From: an uncultured Caulobacterales bacterium
GTDB taxonomy: Bacteria > Pseudomonadota > Alphaproteobacteria > Caulobacterales > Maricaulaceae
Assembly: GCA_937929915.1 (NCBI GenBank)
Contig: CALFUN010000017.1
Coordinates: 164,106-228,105, forward strand
Length of the DNA stretch: 64,000 bases
Direction of reading: 5' to 3'
The position numbers were made by a program, and so were the translations under genes. Position 1 is the stretch's first letter; the number at the start of each line of letters is the position of its first letter. The notes beneath the pieces are model-generated. The model had not been told where the DNA came from. It did no database searches and worked only from the letters and a program-made list of their open reading frames with translations. Shown in pieces: positions 1 through 8,984 of the stretch.

Positions 1-1
1 C

Positions 2-190
2 TTTTGGGCAACGCTTAAGCGTGGATACAAAGGCACGTATCACAAAATGAGCGCCAAGCACCTATCGCGCTACATCACTGAATTTGCGGGTCGCCATAAC
101 GTGCGTGATTATGATACACTTGTTCAGATGGAAATGCTTGCTACTGGATTTGTTGGCAAGCGTTTGCGCTACAAAGACCTTATCGCTTAG
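2..190 (+). mobile_element. C-terminal end of an ISXO2-like (IS1595 family) transposase, truncated by the window edge
   Basis: The frame is open from the first base and ends in TAG at 188-190, giving 62 residues. They begin FWATLKRGYKGTYHKMS and continue with KHLSRYITEFAGRHN. This is the conserved tail of ISXO2-like DDE transposases of the IS1595 family, where the FW...LKRG block follows the last catalytic acidic residue and an EFAGRHN-like block closes the domain. The start and the rest of the element lie left of the window, so I cannot tell whether the copy is intact. I did not find convincing terminal inverted repeats in the part that is visible. A 43-codon ORF and a terminator-like hairpin follow directly. 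Confidence 0.85.
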
Positions 191-200
191 GATTGACATT

Positions 201-332
201 ATGACCGATGAAGAAAAAAGACAGCGTGGACGTCCCGTTAAGAACGAGGTTAAACCTATTCCTGCCCCTGCGGAGAAGATAGCTAAGGCTATTTTTAATG
301 CCGCAAATAAGAAAATATCCAAACCTGATTAA
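201..332 (+). CDS. Small basic protein (43 aa) immediately downstream of the transposase
   Basis: An ATG lies 11 bases after the transposase stop and opens 43 codons ending at TAA 330-332. The peptide is rich in Lys, Arg and Pro. It carries an RGRPVK segment that resembles an AT-hook (RGRP core), followed by a short amphipathic stretch with KAIFNAANKK. There is no signal peptide or membrane segment. A hairpin with a T-run overlaps its stop codon, so it would be the last gene on the transposon transcript. I do not recognise a named family. IS1595-family elements are known to carry passenger genes, so a passenger or accessory role is an inference from position and composition. An in-frame extension upstream (ATG at 84) is embedded in the transposase gene and is not favoured. 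Confidence 0.6.
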   Translation: MTDEEKRQRGRPVKNEVKPIPAPAEKIAKAIFNAANKKISKPD

Positions 333-344
333 GTTAGGTTTTTT
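322..344 (+). terminator. Rho-independent terminator after the IS genes
   Basis: The stem AACCTGA (322-328) pairs with TTAGGTT (334-340), with one G-T wobble and a five-base loop, and is followed by TTTT. It overlaps the stop codon of the 43-aa ORF, so it would end the transposon transcript. Confidence 0.55.
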
Positions 345-430
345 ATTTAAGCGCCTGTCTAGTTTTGTATATAAGTCCCTTCATTAGGTCGTCTCAATAG
401 TCTATAAATGCGCAATCATAACGCATAGAA

Positions 431-1576
431 ATGGAGACGACCTTGCATGCCTTTCAAACTGTTGCGGATATTCGCATAGAGATTGGCGGGGCAGCCAAGC
501 TTGATTATTATGTGAAAGGCTTATGTCCTAATAAACGCATCGCGATTGTTACGGATAAGGGCGTGGCCGCTCTTGGTCTTATAGACGCTGGTTTAGACGC
601 GCTAAAATCTGCAGGTTATGATGTCTTTATATTTGACGAAGTTGTCGCTGACCCGCCCGAATCTATTGTCCTTGCAGGCGCAAAGGCTATCAAAAAATTT
701 GGCGCAGATTTAATCATCGGCTTTGGCGGCGGGTCGCCTATGGATACAGCCAAAGTCATCGCGCATTTATGCGGCTCGGATCAACCTCTCTCTACTCTAT
801 ATGGCGTTGGCAATGCCAAAGGTCCAACATTGCCGCTAATGCTCATCCCAACCACATCAGGTACAGGTTCCGAAGTCACCAATGTCGCAATTATAACAAC
901 AGGCAAAACGGCTAAATTAGGGATTGTCGCCAATAGTCTCTACGCAGACCGCGTCTTGTTAGATGCCGCGCTCACATATGGCTTGCCAAAATCCATTACA
1001 GCATCAACAGGTATAGATGCAATGGTGCATGCGATTGAAGCCTATACATCCATACGTCAAAAAAACCCGCTCTCTGACGCCTATGCTTTGACCGCCTTGA
1101 AGAAATTGCGCGGCGCGATTGTGACGGCCTGCAAGGACGGACATAACACCGAAGCTCGCAATGATATGCTCATAGGCGCGATGCTTGCGGGCCAAGCCTT
1201 TTCTAATGCCCCCGTTGGGGCCGTTCATGCTCTTGCCTATCCGCTTGGCGGATTTTTTCATGTGCCGCATGGATTATCAAACGCTCTCGTTCTCACCGAA
1301 GTCATGAAGTATAATCTGCCCAAGGCCAAAGAATGGTACGGCGAGATTGCGCGGGATATAGGCATTGGCCAAACTGGCACAACTCTTATTGATGACATGC
1401 AGCGTATCAAAGACGAAACGGGAGTGCCGCAAACCCTAAAAGATGTTGGCATTGGCGCTCATGACATAGATATGTTAGCCGAAGACGCCATCACCAAAAC
1501 TCGCATCTTAGCCAATAATCCACGCGAAATGACATTAGAGGCGACAATAAAAATCTATGAAACCATCCTTGAATAA
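431..1576 (+). CDS. Iron-containing (group III) alcohol dehydrogenase
   Basis: A 381-residue NAD(P)-dependent dehydrogenase of the iron-containing ADH family. The nucleotide-binding GGGSPMD block is at residues 99-105 and the TTSGTGSE signature at 141-148. The expected metal ligands are visible as D196, H200, H266 and H280 (the last in VPHG). Length matches the family. It probably interconverts a short-chain alcohol and aldehyde in the cytoplasm, but the substrate cannot be read from sequence. The thioesterase gene that follows starts at or within 20 bases of its stop, so the two are probably co-transcribed. The formaldehyde pair (fghA and a class III ADH) lies just beyond on the other strand, which hints at an aldehyde or alcohol theme. 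The start at 431 is the first ATG; its Shine-Dalgarno sequence is weak. Confidence 0.85.
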   Translation: METTLHAFQTVADIRIEIGGAAKLDYYVKGLCPNKRIAIVTDKGVAALGLIDAGLDALKSAGYDVFIFDEVVADPPESIVLAGAKAIKKFGADLIIGFGGGSPMDTAKVIAHLCGSDQPLSTLYGVGNAKGPTLPLMLIPTTSGTGSEVTNVAIITTGKTAKLGIVANSLYADRVLLDAALTYGLPKSITASTGIDAMVHAIEAYTSIRQKNPLSDAYALTALKKLRGAIVTACKDGHNTEARNDMLIGAMLAGQAFSNAPVGAVHALAYPLGGFFHVPHGLSNALVLTEVMKYNLPKAKEWYGEIARDIGIGQTGTTLIDDMQRIKDETGVPQTLKDVGIGAHDIDMLAEDAITKTRILANNPREMTLEATIKIYETILE

Positions 1577-1592
1577 GGCCATACATAAATCC

Positions 1593-2027
1593 ATGAAAAA
1601 ACCGTCCCCGCATCATTTATCAGATTACAAGCACCGCTTACTTATCCCAACGCGATGGAATGATAATGATATTTACGGCCATATAAATAATGCTGTTTAT
1701 TATTTTTATTTCGACACAGTCGTAAACCGGTTTTTGATTGATAATAATCTACTCACGCTTGGGCATAGTCCAATCATTGGCCTTGTCGTCGATACGGGGT
1801 GTAGCTATTTCGCTCCGATACAATTTCCTGATGATGTGACAGCGGGTTTACGCATTGCTAAACTCGGCAATAGCTCGGTGCGATATGAGATTGCTCTATT
1901 TCGCAATGACGAAATAACCGCCAGCGCGCAAGGGCATTTTGTCCATGTTTATGTCGCTGAAAAAACCCGCAACCCTGTCGCTATTTCTGATGAGATGCGC
2001 GCAAAATTAAGCCTCATAACCCTATAG
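1593..2027 (+). CDS. Hotdog-fold acyl-CoA thioesterase (4HBT family)
   Basis: A protein of about 144 residues with the 4-hydroxybenzoyl-CoA thioesterase signature RWNDNDIYGHINNAVYY near its N-terminus, where the Asp and the GH-N-Y block form the active site. It would hydrolyse acyl-CoA thioesters in the cytoplasm; the chain preference is unknown. I chose ATG 1593, which follows the stop of the alcohol dehydrogenase (1576) closely and gives the usual family length. An upstream in-frame ATG at 1557 would add 12 residues and overlap the previous gene by 20 bases, and it cannot be excluded because neither start has a strong ribosome binding site. The pairing suggests a shared substrate pathway, but that is inference. 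Confidence 0.8.
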   Translation: MKKPSPHHLSDYKHRLLIPTRWNDNDIYGHINNAVYYFYFDTVVNRFLIDNNLLTLGHSPIIGLVVDTGCSYFAPIQFPDDVTAGLRIAKLGNSSVRYEIALFRNDEITASAQGHFVHVYVAEKTRNPVAISDEMRAKLSLITL

Positions 2028-2081
2028 ACCATATGGCTCACACCAAAGCGCAGCTTTAACCCTCCCTAAAGCGTTCCGTCT

Positions 2082-2921
2082 TTATTTAAGCCGTTCTGCG
2101 TGCCATGCGATATGCTCTGCTATAAATGTCGAGATAAAATAATAGCTATGGTCATAACCGTCTTGCAGGCGAATGGTGACTGCTTGCCGCGCAGACTTGC
2201 ACGCCTGTTCAAACAGGTGAGTTTTGAGCTGCGATTCTAGGAAATTATCCGCCAGACCTTGATCGACAAGAATATGCCCCGCCCGCGCACCGTCTTCAAT
2301 AAGGGCGCAAGCATCATATTCTCGCCACATCGCACGGTCATCACCAATATAGCCTGATAAAGCTTTATCGCCCCACGGGCAGTTGAGCGGTGAGACAATC
2401 GGAGAAAAAGCCGAGATAGATTTAAACCTATTCGGATTACGCAGCCCAATCGTCAGCGCGCCATGCCCGCCCATACTATGACCTGTAATGCCTTGGCGGT
2501 GCATATCTGCCATAGGAAACTCTGCAGCAATCACCTCAGGTAGGTCTTTTTCAATATAATCGCGCATGTGGTAATGGGTATCAAATGGCGCTTGGGTGGC
2601 GTTAACATAAAACCCAGCCCCAAGACCAAAATCATACGCTCCGCCTTCGTCATCAGCTACATCATCACCGCGCGGCGATGTATCAGGCGCGATAAAGATG
2701 ATACCATGCTCGGCGCAAGCGCGGCGATACTCGCCCTTTTCTGTGACATTGGCATGAGTACAGGTCAGGCCTGAAAGATACCAAAGTACGGGGAACGGCC
2801 CCTCACCTTCGGGTATAAACACCGAGAATGTCATCTCTGTTTTCGTGGAAACACTCGCGTGGTTATAAACGCCCTGCATGCCGCCAAAAGATTTAACCGT
2901 TGATAAGGTTTTTAAGCTCAC
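2082..2921 (-). CDS. fghA: S-formylglutathione hydrolase
   Basis: A 279-residue esterase-D/FghA alpha/beta hydrolase. It hydrolyses S-formylglutathione to formate and glutathione, the second step of glutathione-dependent formaldehyde oxidation in the cytoplasm. The nucleophile elbow GHSMGG (S149), the acid in GLADNF (D225) and the base in GYDHSYY (H258) form the catalytic triad. The SGLTC block near residue 50 is typical of the family. The length fits. The gene lies 69 bases downstream of the class III alcohol dehydrogenase on the same strand, so the two steps of the pathway are probably one operon. Confidence 0.95.
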   Translation of the reverse strand: MSLKTLSTVKSFGGMQGVYNHASVSTKTEMTFSVFIPEGEGPFPVLWYLSGLTCTHANVTEKGEYRRACAEHGIIFIAPDTSPRGDDVADDEGGAYDFGLGAGFYVNATQAPFDTHYHMRDYIEKDLPEVIAAEFPMADMHRQGITGHSMGGHGALTIGLRNPNRFKSISAFSPIVSPLNCPWGDKALSGYIGDDRAMWREYDACALIEDGARAGHILVDQGLADNFLESQLKTHLFEQACKSARQAVTIRLQDGYDHSYYFISTFIAEHIAWHAERLK

Positions 2922-2990
2922 AGTATTTTCCTTAAACTATCACAAAATTCAGCTTTTAAAGCTATAGGATGTTAAAGCCTTATCTCATCC

Positions 2991-4100
2991 CTAATAAACC
3001 ACCACAGAGCGAATACTCTCACCTGCATGCATCAAGTCAAAGCCTTTATTGATCTCATCCAGCGTTAAGACATGCGTAATCATCGGGTCGATTTGGATTT
3101 TGCCGTCCATATACCAATCGACAATTTTAGGCACATCCGTGCGGCCTCTGGCCCCGCCAAAGGCTGTACCTTTCCAAACACGGCCCGTTACAAGTTGGAA
3201 CGGGCGGGTTGAGATTTCCTTACCCGCTTCTGCTACGCCAATGACAACAGACACACCCCAACCGCGATGGCAAGCTTCCAAAGCTTGGCGCATAACAACC
3301 GTATTCCCTGTGCAGTCAAACGTATAATCGGCCCCGCCATCAGTGAGCGCGACTAAATGCTCAATGATGTCTACGTCAATCTCATTCGGGTTGACAAAAT
3401 GGGTCATGCCGAATTTCTCGCCCCAGGCCTTTTTGTCATTATTGATGTCCACACCAATGATTTTATCTGCCCCGACCATCGCTGCGCCTTGCAGTACATT
3501 TAAGCCAATCCCCCCAAGACCAAAGACGATGACATTATCGCCCACTTGGACTTTGGCCGTATTCGTCACAGCCCCAACACCCGTCGTCACCCCGCAGCCA
3601 ATATAGCAAGATTTATCAAAGGGGGCGTCTTTGCGAATATTTGCCACCGCAATTTCAGGTAAGACTGTGAAGTTAGAAAAAGTTGAACAGCCCATATAAT
3701 GATAAATCGTTTGGCCCTTATAGCTAAAACGGCTTGTCCCATCTGGCATAAGGCCTTTGCCTTGCGTGGCACGAATACGGGTACAAAGATTAGTCTTCCC
3801 TGACAGGCAAGATTTGCAGGTGCGGCATTCTGGCGTGTAAAGCGGGATAACATGGTCACCAACCTCAACAGATGTGACGCCAGCGCCGACTTCGCGAACA
3901 ATCCCCGCGCCTTCATGGCCTAAAATACTGGGAAACAAGCCTTCGCTATCCAAACCATCGAGCGTGTAGGCGTCTGTGTGGCAAATCCCCGTAGCCATGA
4001 TTTCTATGAGAACTTCACCTGCCTTCGGGCCGTCCAAATCAAGCTCAACAATTTCCAAAGGTTTTTTGGCTTCAAAAGCAACAGCGGCGCGTGTTTTCAT
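2991..4100 (-). CDS. frmA: S-(hydroxymethyl)glutathione dehydrogenase / class III alcohol dehydrogenase
   Basis: A zinc-dependent medium-chain dehydrogenase of 369 residues that oxidises S-hydroxymethylglutathione to S-formylglutathione with NAD. Visible signatures are the catalytic zinc ligands in GICHTD and GHEGAG, the four-Cys structural zinc lobe [15 protein letters not shown], and the Rossmann GLGGIG motif. The start at 4100 gives the canonical MKTRAA N-terminus and has a GAGAGA ribosome binding site just upstream; an ATG 18 bases earlier is less likely. It is followed by fghA. Upstream is a 192-base divergent intergenic region shared with the CoA-transferase family gene, which should hold the promoters, though I could not recognise a specific operator there. 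Confidence 0.95.
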   Translation of the reverse strand: MKTRAAVAFEAKKPLEIVELDLDGPKAGEVLIEIMATGICHTDAYTLDGLDSEGLFPSILGHEGAGIVREVGAGVTSVEVGDHVIPLYTPECRTCKSCLSGKTNLCTRIRATQGKGLMPDGTSRFSYKGQTIYHYMGCSTFSNFTVLPEIAVANIRKDAPFDKSCYIGCGVTTGVGAVTNTAKVQVGDNVIVFGLGGIGLNVLQGAAMVGADKIIGVDINNDKKAWGEKFGMTHFVNPNEIDVDIIEHLVALTDGGADYTFDCTGNTVVMRQALEACHRGWGVSVVIGVAEAGKEISTRPFQLVTGRVWKGTAFGGARGRTDVPKIVDWYMDGKIQIDPMITHVLTLDEINKGFDLMHAGESIRSVVVY

Positions 4101-4292
4101 AATCAATCTCTCAAACAATGATTTTAAAGCTCTAAATCAGAGCTTCCATGAAAAATATGATATGCCCTAAAGACCGTGCATATCCAAGGCTAGATTCGTA
4201 AATAGCCCTTCACAGAATAGCGACCAGAATAGCTAATAGTTTTGCACGCTTTAGCGCTTCGCGTTAAGCTTTGATTCTAATAACGAGATTAT

Positions 4293-5453
4293 ATGATGAC
4301 AAAGCCATTATCAGGGTACCGTTTTATCGAACTGGCAGGCCTTGGCCCTGCGCCATATGCGGGGCAATTATTCGCCGATATGGGCGCAGACGTTATCTTG
4401 GTCAACCGCCAAACCGCAAAAGGCATTACGCCAATGGCCAATGTCCCTATGGTGTCCAATCGCGGCAAAAAAACGATTGCATTAGACTTACAGACTCCAG
4501 ACGGGGCGGCCGTGTTGCGTGACCTTATTAAAACGGCAGATGTGTTATTTGAGGGCTTTCGCCCCGGCGTTACCGAGCGCCTTGGGGTTGGGCCAAAAGA
4601 TTGCCATGCGGTAAACCCAAAGCTTGTCTATGGACGGATTACAGGCTGGGGACAGACAGGGCCATGGGCAAACATGGCAGGGCATGACATCAATTATATT
4701 TCAACAACGGGCGCTTTGGCCGCTATGGGTAAAGACGGAGAGCCGCCCATGCCGCCGCTCAACCTCATTGGCGATTATGGCGGCGGCGCTATGTTTTTGG
4801 TCACAGGCATTTTGGCAGCCTTATTAAAGGCGGAAAAAACAGGCAAAGGCGATGTCATAGACGCGGCAATGATTGACGGTGTGTCGTCGCTTATGAGTGT
4901 ATTTTACGCCCTTGATGGGTTAGGCCGCTGGGATGATAAAACCCGGTCGGCCAATTTACTAGATGGCGGTATGCCTTATTACCGTTGCTATGCAACCAAA
5001 GATAAAAAATATATGGCTGTTGGATGTTTAGAGCCGCAATTCTTCGCACTCATGCTCGATAAACTCGGCCTGAATGCTGAAGCATTTGGTGACCAAAATG
5101 ATACCGCTCAACATCCTATGCAGCATAAAAAACTCGCCGCAATATTTGCGCAAAAAACACGGAGTGATTGGGCCGAGATTTTTGACGGCTCAGATGCCTG
5201 CGTAACCCCTGTTTTAACCTTTAATGAAGCCCCGCACCATCCGCAAAACAAGGCGCGCGGCGGATTAACCCAGCACGGATCATTCACCCATCCGCGCAGC
5301 GCGCCTGTCTTTGATAGTGACAGCGATAGTGATAACCTAGAGACGAACTTTAACATCCCAAGCGCGAATGCCCATGCGCAAAGCTTATTGAGAGAGCTTG
5401 GTTATGATGCGGATAAAATCGCCGATTTAAAAGCTAAAAAAATTACGCCTTAA
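4293..5453 (+). CDS. CaiB/BaiF CoA-transferase family protein, probable alpha-methylacyl-CoA racemase
   Basis: A 386-residue family III CoA-transferase fold protein. The AGHDINY motif with H131 and the NLIGDYGGG motif with D161 match the His/Asp acid-base pair of alpha-methylacyl-CoA racemases. True family III transferases instead use an Asp nucleophile. It would epimerise 2-methylacyl-CoA thioesters, so that branched-chain acyl-CoAs can enter S-specific acyl-CoA dehydrogenases. This fits the branched-chain catabolic genes nearby. A low-complexity Asp-Ser run (DSDSDSD) sits near residue 343. Its stop codon is one base from the convergent stop of the E2 gene. MMTK offers two adjacent ATG starts; the first is used here. 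Confidence 0.85.
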   Translation: MMTKPLSGYRFIELAGLGPAPYAGQLFADMGADVILVNRQTAKGITPMANVPMVSNRGKKTIALDLQTPDGAAVLRDLIKTADVLFEGFRPGVTERLGVGPKDCHAVNPKLVYGRITGWGQTGPWANMAGHDINYISTTGALAAMGKDGEPPMPPLNLIGDYGGGAMFLVTGILAALLKAEKTGKGDVIDAAMIDGVSSLMSVFYALDGLGRWDDKTRSANLLDGGMPYYRCYATKDKKYMAVGCLEPQFFALMLDKLGLNAEAFGDQNDTAQHPMQHKKLAAIFAQKTRSDWAEIFDGSDACVTPVLTFNEAPHHPQNKARGGLTQHGSFTHPRSAPVFDSDSDSDNLETNFNIPSANAHAQSLLRELGYDADKIADLKAKKITP

Positions 5454-5454
5454 C

Positions 5455-6684
5455 TTAATCAATTGGCCAATTTTCAATAACTTCAACAAAGCGCGAGAGC
5501 CATCTATTTGTTTGACTCCCATCTAAAACACGATGGTCAATCGTCAAGCTGACAAAGGCCATAGGTTTAATCACCATCATATCTTGATTGTTAATCGTCT
5601 CGACAATGACGCGTTTTTCGAGCTTACCTACGCCCAAAATTGCAGATTGCGGCTGATTAATAATGATTGGCGTTGCGACAAGTGATCCGCTTACCCCATG
5701 ATTGGAAATCGTAAATGTCCCGCCGCGCATATCCGCGGGTTTGAGTTTATTGTCCCGCGCACGGTTTGTCAGGTCTTGTAGATCGCCCGCTATGCCCAAT
5801 AAGTTCTTCATTTGCGCGTTTTGCAAGACAGGCACGACCAAGCCTTTATCGCCCAAACTTGCGCCGACCCCAATATTGACATCTGCAAAAACTTCAAGGA
5901 AGTCATCATGCCAGCGGCTATTCACCTGCGGCACGGCTTTCATAGCCTCTACACAAGCTTGGATGAAATAAGCGGTATAGGTAAGCTTCACGCCTTGATT
6001 GGTAAAATTAGCTTTATGCTTCGCCCGGTGCGCAATGATTGCCGTAAAATCCATCTCAAACACAGCCGTAACATGCGGCGCTGTTGCTACAGAGCGGGAC
6101 ATATGTTCAGCAATACTTCGGCGCATATTGCTATGCGGCACGTTTTGATGCGTTAATGTTGCGGTGCTCGGCGTAGCAGGTTTTCGCGCTTGACTTGGAT
6201 CATAGTTTTTAACGTCATTAAGCGTTAAACGTCCGCCGCGCCCTGTCCCAATAATCACAGATACATCCAAATTATTCTCTTGCACAAATTTGCGCACAGA
6301 TGGACTCAGCCGTGTTTCATGCGGAATGGTTGTGTCATGATGAGATGCCGCAACAGGCACCGAAGAAACTCTGGCTTGCGCCATTGGGGCTTCATCCGCC
6401 TCATTTATAGTCTCATCTGTTATATTCCCACCTGCACGATCTTGCTGCGTTGAGATTTTCGCAATCACATCACCTGGCTGTAAATCTTGATCAAGCTCCA
6501 CAAGGCATTCCGTAATCACACCCGCCTCTGGCGCTTCGACTTCCATCGTTACCTTATCAGTTTCAACTTCTAAAACGGGGTCATTTTTTGCAACAACATC
6601 CCCAACACCTTTGAGCCAGTTTTGCACCTTCATCGTGGTGCCTTCTTCATTATCCGTTGGGATTTTTATTTCGATAATAGCCAT
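5455..6684 (-). CDS. Dihydrolipoamide acyltransferase (E2) of a branched-chain 2-oxoacid dehydrogenase complex
   Basis: A 409-residue E2 with one N-terminal lipoyl domain (about residues 1-80; lipoyl-lysine K44 in ETDKVTME), a peripheral subunit-binding domain (about 125-165, SPSVRKF through GRGGRLTLNDV) and the trimer-forming catalytic domain from about 195. The catalytic HRVLDG motif with H384 and D388 is near the C-terminus. It transfers the acyl group from lipoamide to CoA. The gene starts two bases after the E1 stop, so E1-E2 form an operon. No E3 (dihydrolipoamide dehydrogenase) gene is in the window, so E3 must be shared from elsewhere. A branched-chain rather than pyruvate substrate is inferred from the fused E1 and the leucine genes downstream. 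Confidence 0.9.
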   Translation of the reverse strand: MAIIEIKIPTDNEEGTTMKVQNWLKGVGDVVAKNDPVLEVETDKVTMEVEAPEAGVITECLVELDQDLQPGDVIAKISTQQDRAGGNITDETINEADEAPMAQARVSSVPVAASHHDTTIPHETRLSPSVRKFVQENNLDVSVIIGTGRGGRLTLNDVKNYDPSQARKPATPSTATLTHQNVPHSNMRRSIAEHMSRSVATAPHVTAVFEMDFTAIIAHRAKHKANFTNQGVKLTYTAYFIQACVEAMKAVPQVNSRWHDDFLEVFADVNIGVGASLGDKGLVVPVLQNAQMKNLLGIAGDLQDLTNRARDNKLKPADMRGGTFTISNHGVSGSLVATPIIINQPQSAILGVGKLEKRVIVETINNQDMMVIKPMAFVSLTIDHRVLDGSQTNRWLSRFVEVIENWPID

Positions 6685-6686
6685 GA

Positions 6687-8798
6687 TTAAAACGCAATCA
6701 GTTGACGGATTTTGGTTTCAATATCATCTTCGCTTGGCACTGCAGCGTTGAGCAAAACAGGATTATGCGGGCTCGGAATATCTGGCATTGTCAAACGGGA
6801 TAAAGGCGCATCCAGATCCATAAAACACGTCTCGCCAATTTCACTCAAAATTTCTGCGCCAAAACCTGCTGTGCCATTATCTTCATGCACAACAAGGCAG
6901 CGATGCGTTTTTTTAACAGACGCAATTACAGCCGCCTTGTCCCAAGGGATCAGCGTACGCAGGTCAATAACATCAACACTATGACCAGAGGCTTTGGCCG
7001 CATTCTCGCAGCGCTCCACCATCGCGCCCCATGTCACAATGGTAAGCTCATCGCCTGAAAGCGTTGTCTTAGCCTTGCCAAATGGTAAAACATAATCATC
7101 GCCCGGATAAGGCCGTCTGGCCCAAGCATGGTCAAGCATCGCGCGGTGTTCAAAGAAAAAGACAGGGTCATTGCCTCGCATAGAGGCGCGCAGTAATCCA
7201 ACCGCATCTTCTGCATTTGACGGCACAGCCACACGCCAGCCTACAGCATGAGCAAATTGCACTTCATTGGTTTGGCTATGCCACGGATCACCGCACTTAA
7301 AGAACCCGCCCGGAATACGCACCGTAATCGGAGCTGCAAAACGGTTCTTTGTCCGCCAGCGCATCGTGCCGCAATCATTGAGCTGTTCGACAGCTGGGTC
7401 TGCATATTTACGAAACTGGATTTCGGGGACAGGTACAAGGCCCGCGATTGCCATACCAACGGCGCGGCCAATAATACCTTCTTCTGATAGGCTTGTATCA
7501 AACACGCGCGCGTCCCCATATTTGTCTTGAAGTCCCATTGTGACCGCATGTACACCACCTTTAGGGCCAACATCTTCGCCAAATACAACAACTTTGTCAT
7601 TTGTTGCTAGTTCAAAATCAAGCGTTTTACGAATAGCCGTAACCATATTGATACGCTTGCCCTCTGGCTTTGGCGTGTCAGATGATGCAGGGAAATCATG
7701 ACCATTTTGATGAATACCGCCCATAGTTTGTGTGATAATATCTCCGTTTTCATCCTTTTCGGAAAACGCAAATGTCGCAACAGTTTCAGGATCAGCCAGC
7801 GGGCGAGCTAAAGCCGCATCCAAAGCTACGCGCACATCATTTTGCGCGCGAGTTTTTATCGCGTCCCATTCGGCTTCGCTCATACGCTCTGGGACAAGGT
7901 AGGATTTAAGTTTTGGCAGCGGGTCGCGCGACCATTCTTCTGCAACTTCTTCTTCGGATTTATAAGCTTGCGTATCTTGCGCGCTATGACCTTGCAAGCG
8001 CGGAACCCGTAAGCGCAGCAAAACTGGCCCCTTACGGCCACGGACTTGCTCAACGGACTTTTGGATCAAATCTGCGGCTTCAGATGGGTCAGACCCGTCC
8101 CCGTCATGAATTGTCAAACCTTTAAAGGCGGCTAAATTTGCAGCAATATTTCGCCCGGGCGTTTGCAAATCAGAGCGCACAGAAATCCCAAACCCATTAT
8201 CTTCAATAAAAAACAAAATCGGAAGCTGCAAGGTTGTTGCCATTGTCAAAGCCGACCAGAACCCATTGGTCGCGACAGACGCCTCGCCGCCCAAAACAAC
8301 AGCAATCGAATTTTTATAATCTGAGTCTTTTAGCACAGAGTTATAATATTCAACCGCTTGCGCCCACCCTGCACTCGGCGTGTATTGCGCGCCTACACCG
8401 CCGCACATTGGCAGCCCGCTAGCACCGTCTTTATTCGGAAAGTTAAACGTTACACCAATATCGCGCCCGTCACTATAGCCGCCAGAGCGTGCCAAAGGCC
8501 CAGCCAGCGCATCTTCAGGCTCAACACCAATACTTAAAAGCATAGGACGCGAGCGGTAATAACCGCCCATTGCATCATGTTTGTTATTTATAAGACTGCC
8601 CAGCATAACTTGCGCAACATCATGTCCGCGAGCGGAAAATTGATATAAAATCTGCTTAGACGGCAGCAATTCTGTCTCTTCAATGTGATCCATAGTTCGC
8701 GACATATGCACAAGATATGTGATGCGTTCCCAGTCAAAATGTGGGTTGATAGAGGCAGCTTCATCAGCATTGGGGATTTTTAAGGCAGGTTGGCTCAT
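6687..8798 (-). CDS. 2-oxoacid dehydrogenase E1, fused alpha and beta subunits (probable branched-chain type)
   Basis: A protein of about 703 residues that joins the two halves of a heterotetrameric E1. The N-terminal half is E1-alpha with a thiamine diphosphate segment running from LGGEAS to IEDNGFG (about residues 165-205); the usual GDG is replaced by GGE, as I recall for fused enzymes of this type. The C-terminal half from about residue 380 is E1-beta (transketolase pyrimidine domain with GEDVG and the C-terminal domain). It decarboxylates branched-chain 2-oxoacids and acylates the E2 lipoamide. ATG 8798 is preferred over GTG 8804. It is divergent from an Lrp-type regulator, the arrangement known for BkdR and bkd operons in Pseudomonas. 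Confidence 0.88.
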   Translation of the reverse strand: MSQPALKIPNADEAASINPHFDWERITYLVHMSRTMDHIEETELLPSKQILYQFSARGHDVAQVMLGSLINNKHDAMGGYYRSRPMLLSIGVEPEDALAGPLARSGGYSDGRDIGVTFNFPNKDGASGLPMCGGVGAQYTPSAGWAQAVEYYNSVLKDSDYKNSIAVVLGGEASVATNGFWSALTMATTLQLPILFFIEDNGFGISVRSDLQTPGRNIAANLAAFKGLTIHDGDGSDPSEAADLIQKSVEQVRGRKGPVLLRLRVPRLQGHSAQDTQAYKSEEEVAEEWSRDPLPKLKSYLVPERMSEAEWDAIKTRAQNDVRVALDAALARPLADPETVATFAFSEKDENGDIITQTMGGIHQNGHDFPASSDTPKPEGKRINMVTAIRKTLDFELATNDKVVVFGEDVGPKGGVHAVTMGLQDKYGDARVFDTSLSEEGIIGRAVGMAIAGLVPVPEIQFRKYADPAVEQLNDCGTMRWRTKNRFAAPITVRIPGGFFKCGDPWHSQTNEVQFAHAVGWRVAVPSNAEDAVGLLRASMRGNDPVFFFEHRAMLDHAWARRPYPGDDYVLPFGKAKTTLSGDELTIVTWGAMVERCENAAKASGHSVDVIDLRTLIPWDKAAVIASVKKTHRCLVVHEDNGTAGFGAEILSEIGETCFMDLDAPLSRLTMPDIPSPHNPVLLNAAVPSEDDIETKIRQLIAF

Positions 8799-8869
8799 TA
8801 TCACGGTCTCATCTGTTTTATCATGCTCATTACCTTAAGCCTTAGAGTGTTTCATGCCATTCTCATATG

Positions 8870-8894
8870 TATATTCCATATTTAGAAGAATATA
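8870..8894. promoter_or_regulatory. Inverted repeat, candidate Lrp/BkdR operator between E1 and the Lrp-type gene
   Basis: TATATTC (8870-8876) and GAATATA (8888-8894) form a perfect 7-base inverted repeat with an 11-base spacer in a very AT-rich divergent intergenic region. Lrp-family regulators bind AT-rich imperfect palindromes in such positions, so it is a reasonable operator candidate for the flanking regulator. Confidence 0.45.
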
Positions 8895-8984
8895 TGACTA
8901 TAAATTCTCTTAAAAGCAGGTTATTTAACTTATATCTGTATAGAGTATAGTTTTTATATATATCAGGATTTGAGAGTTTTCATT

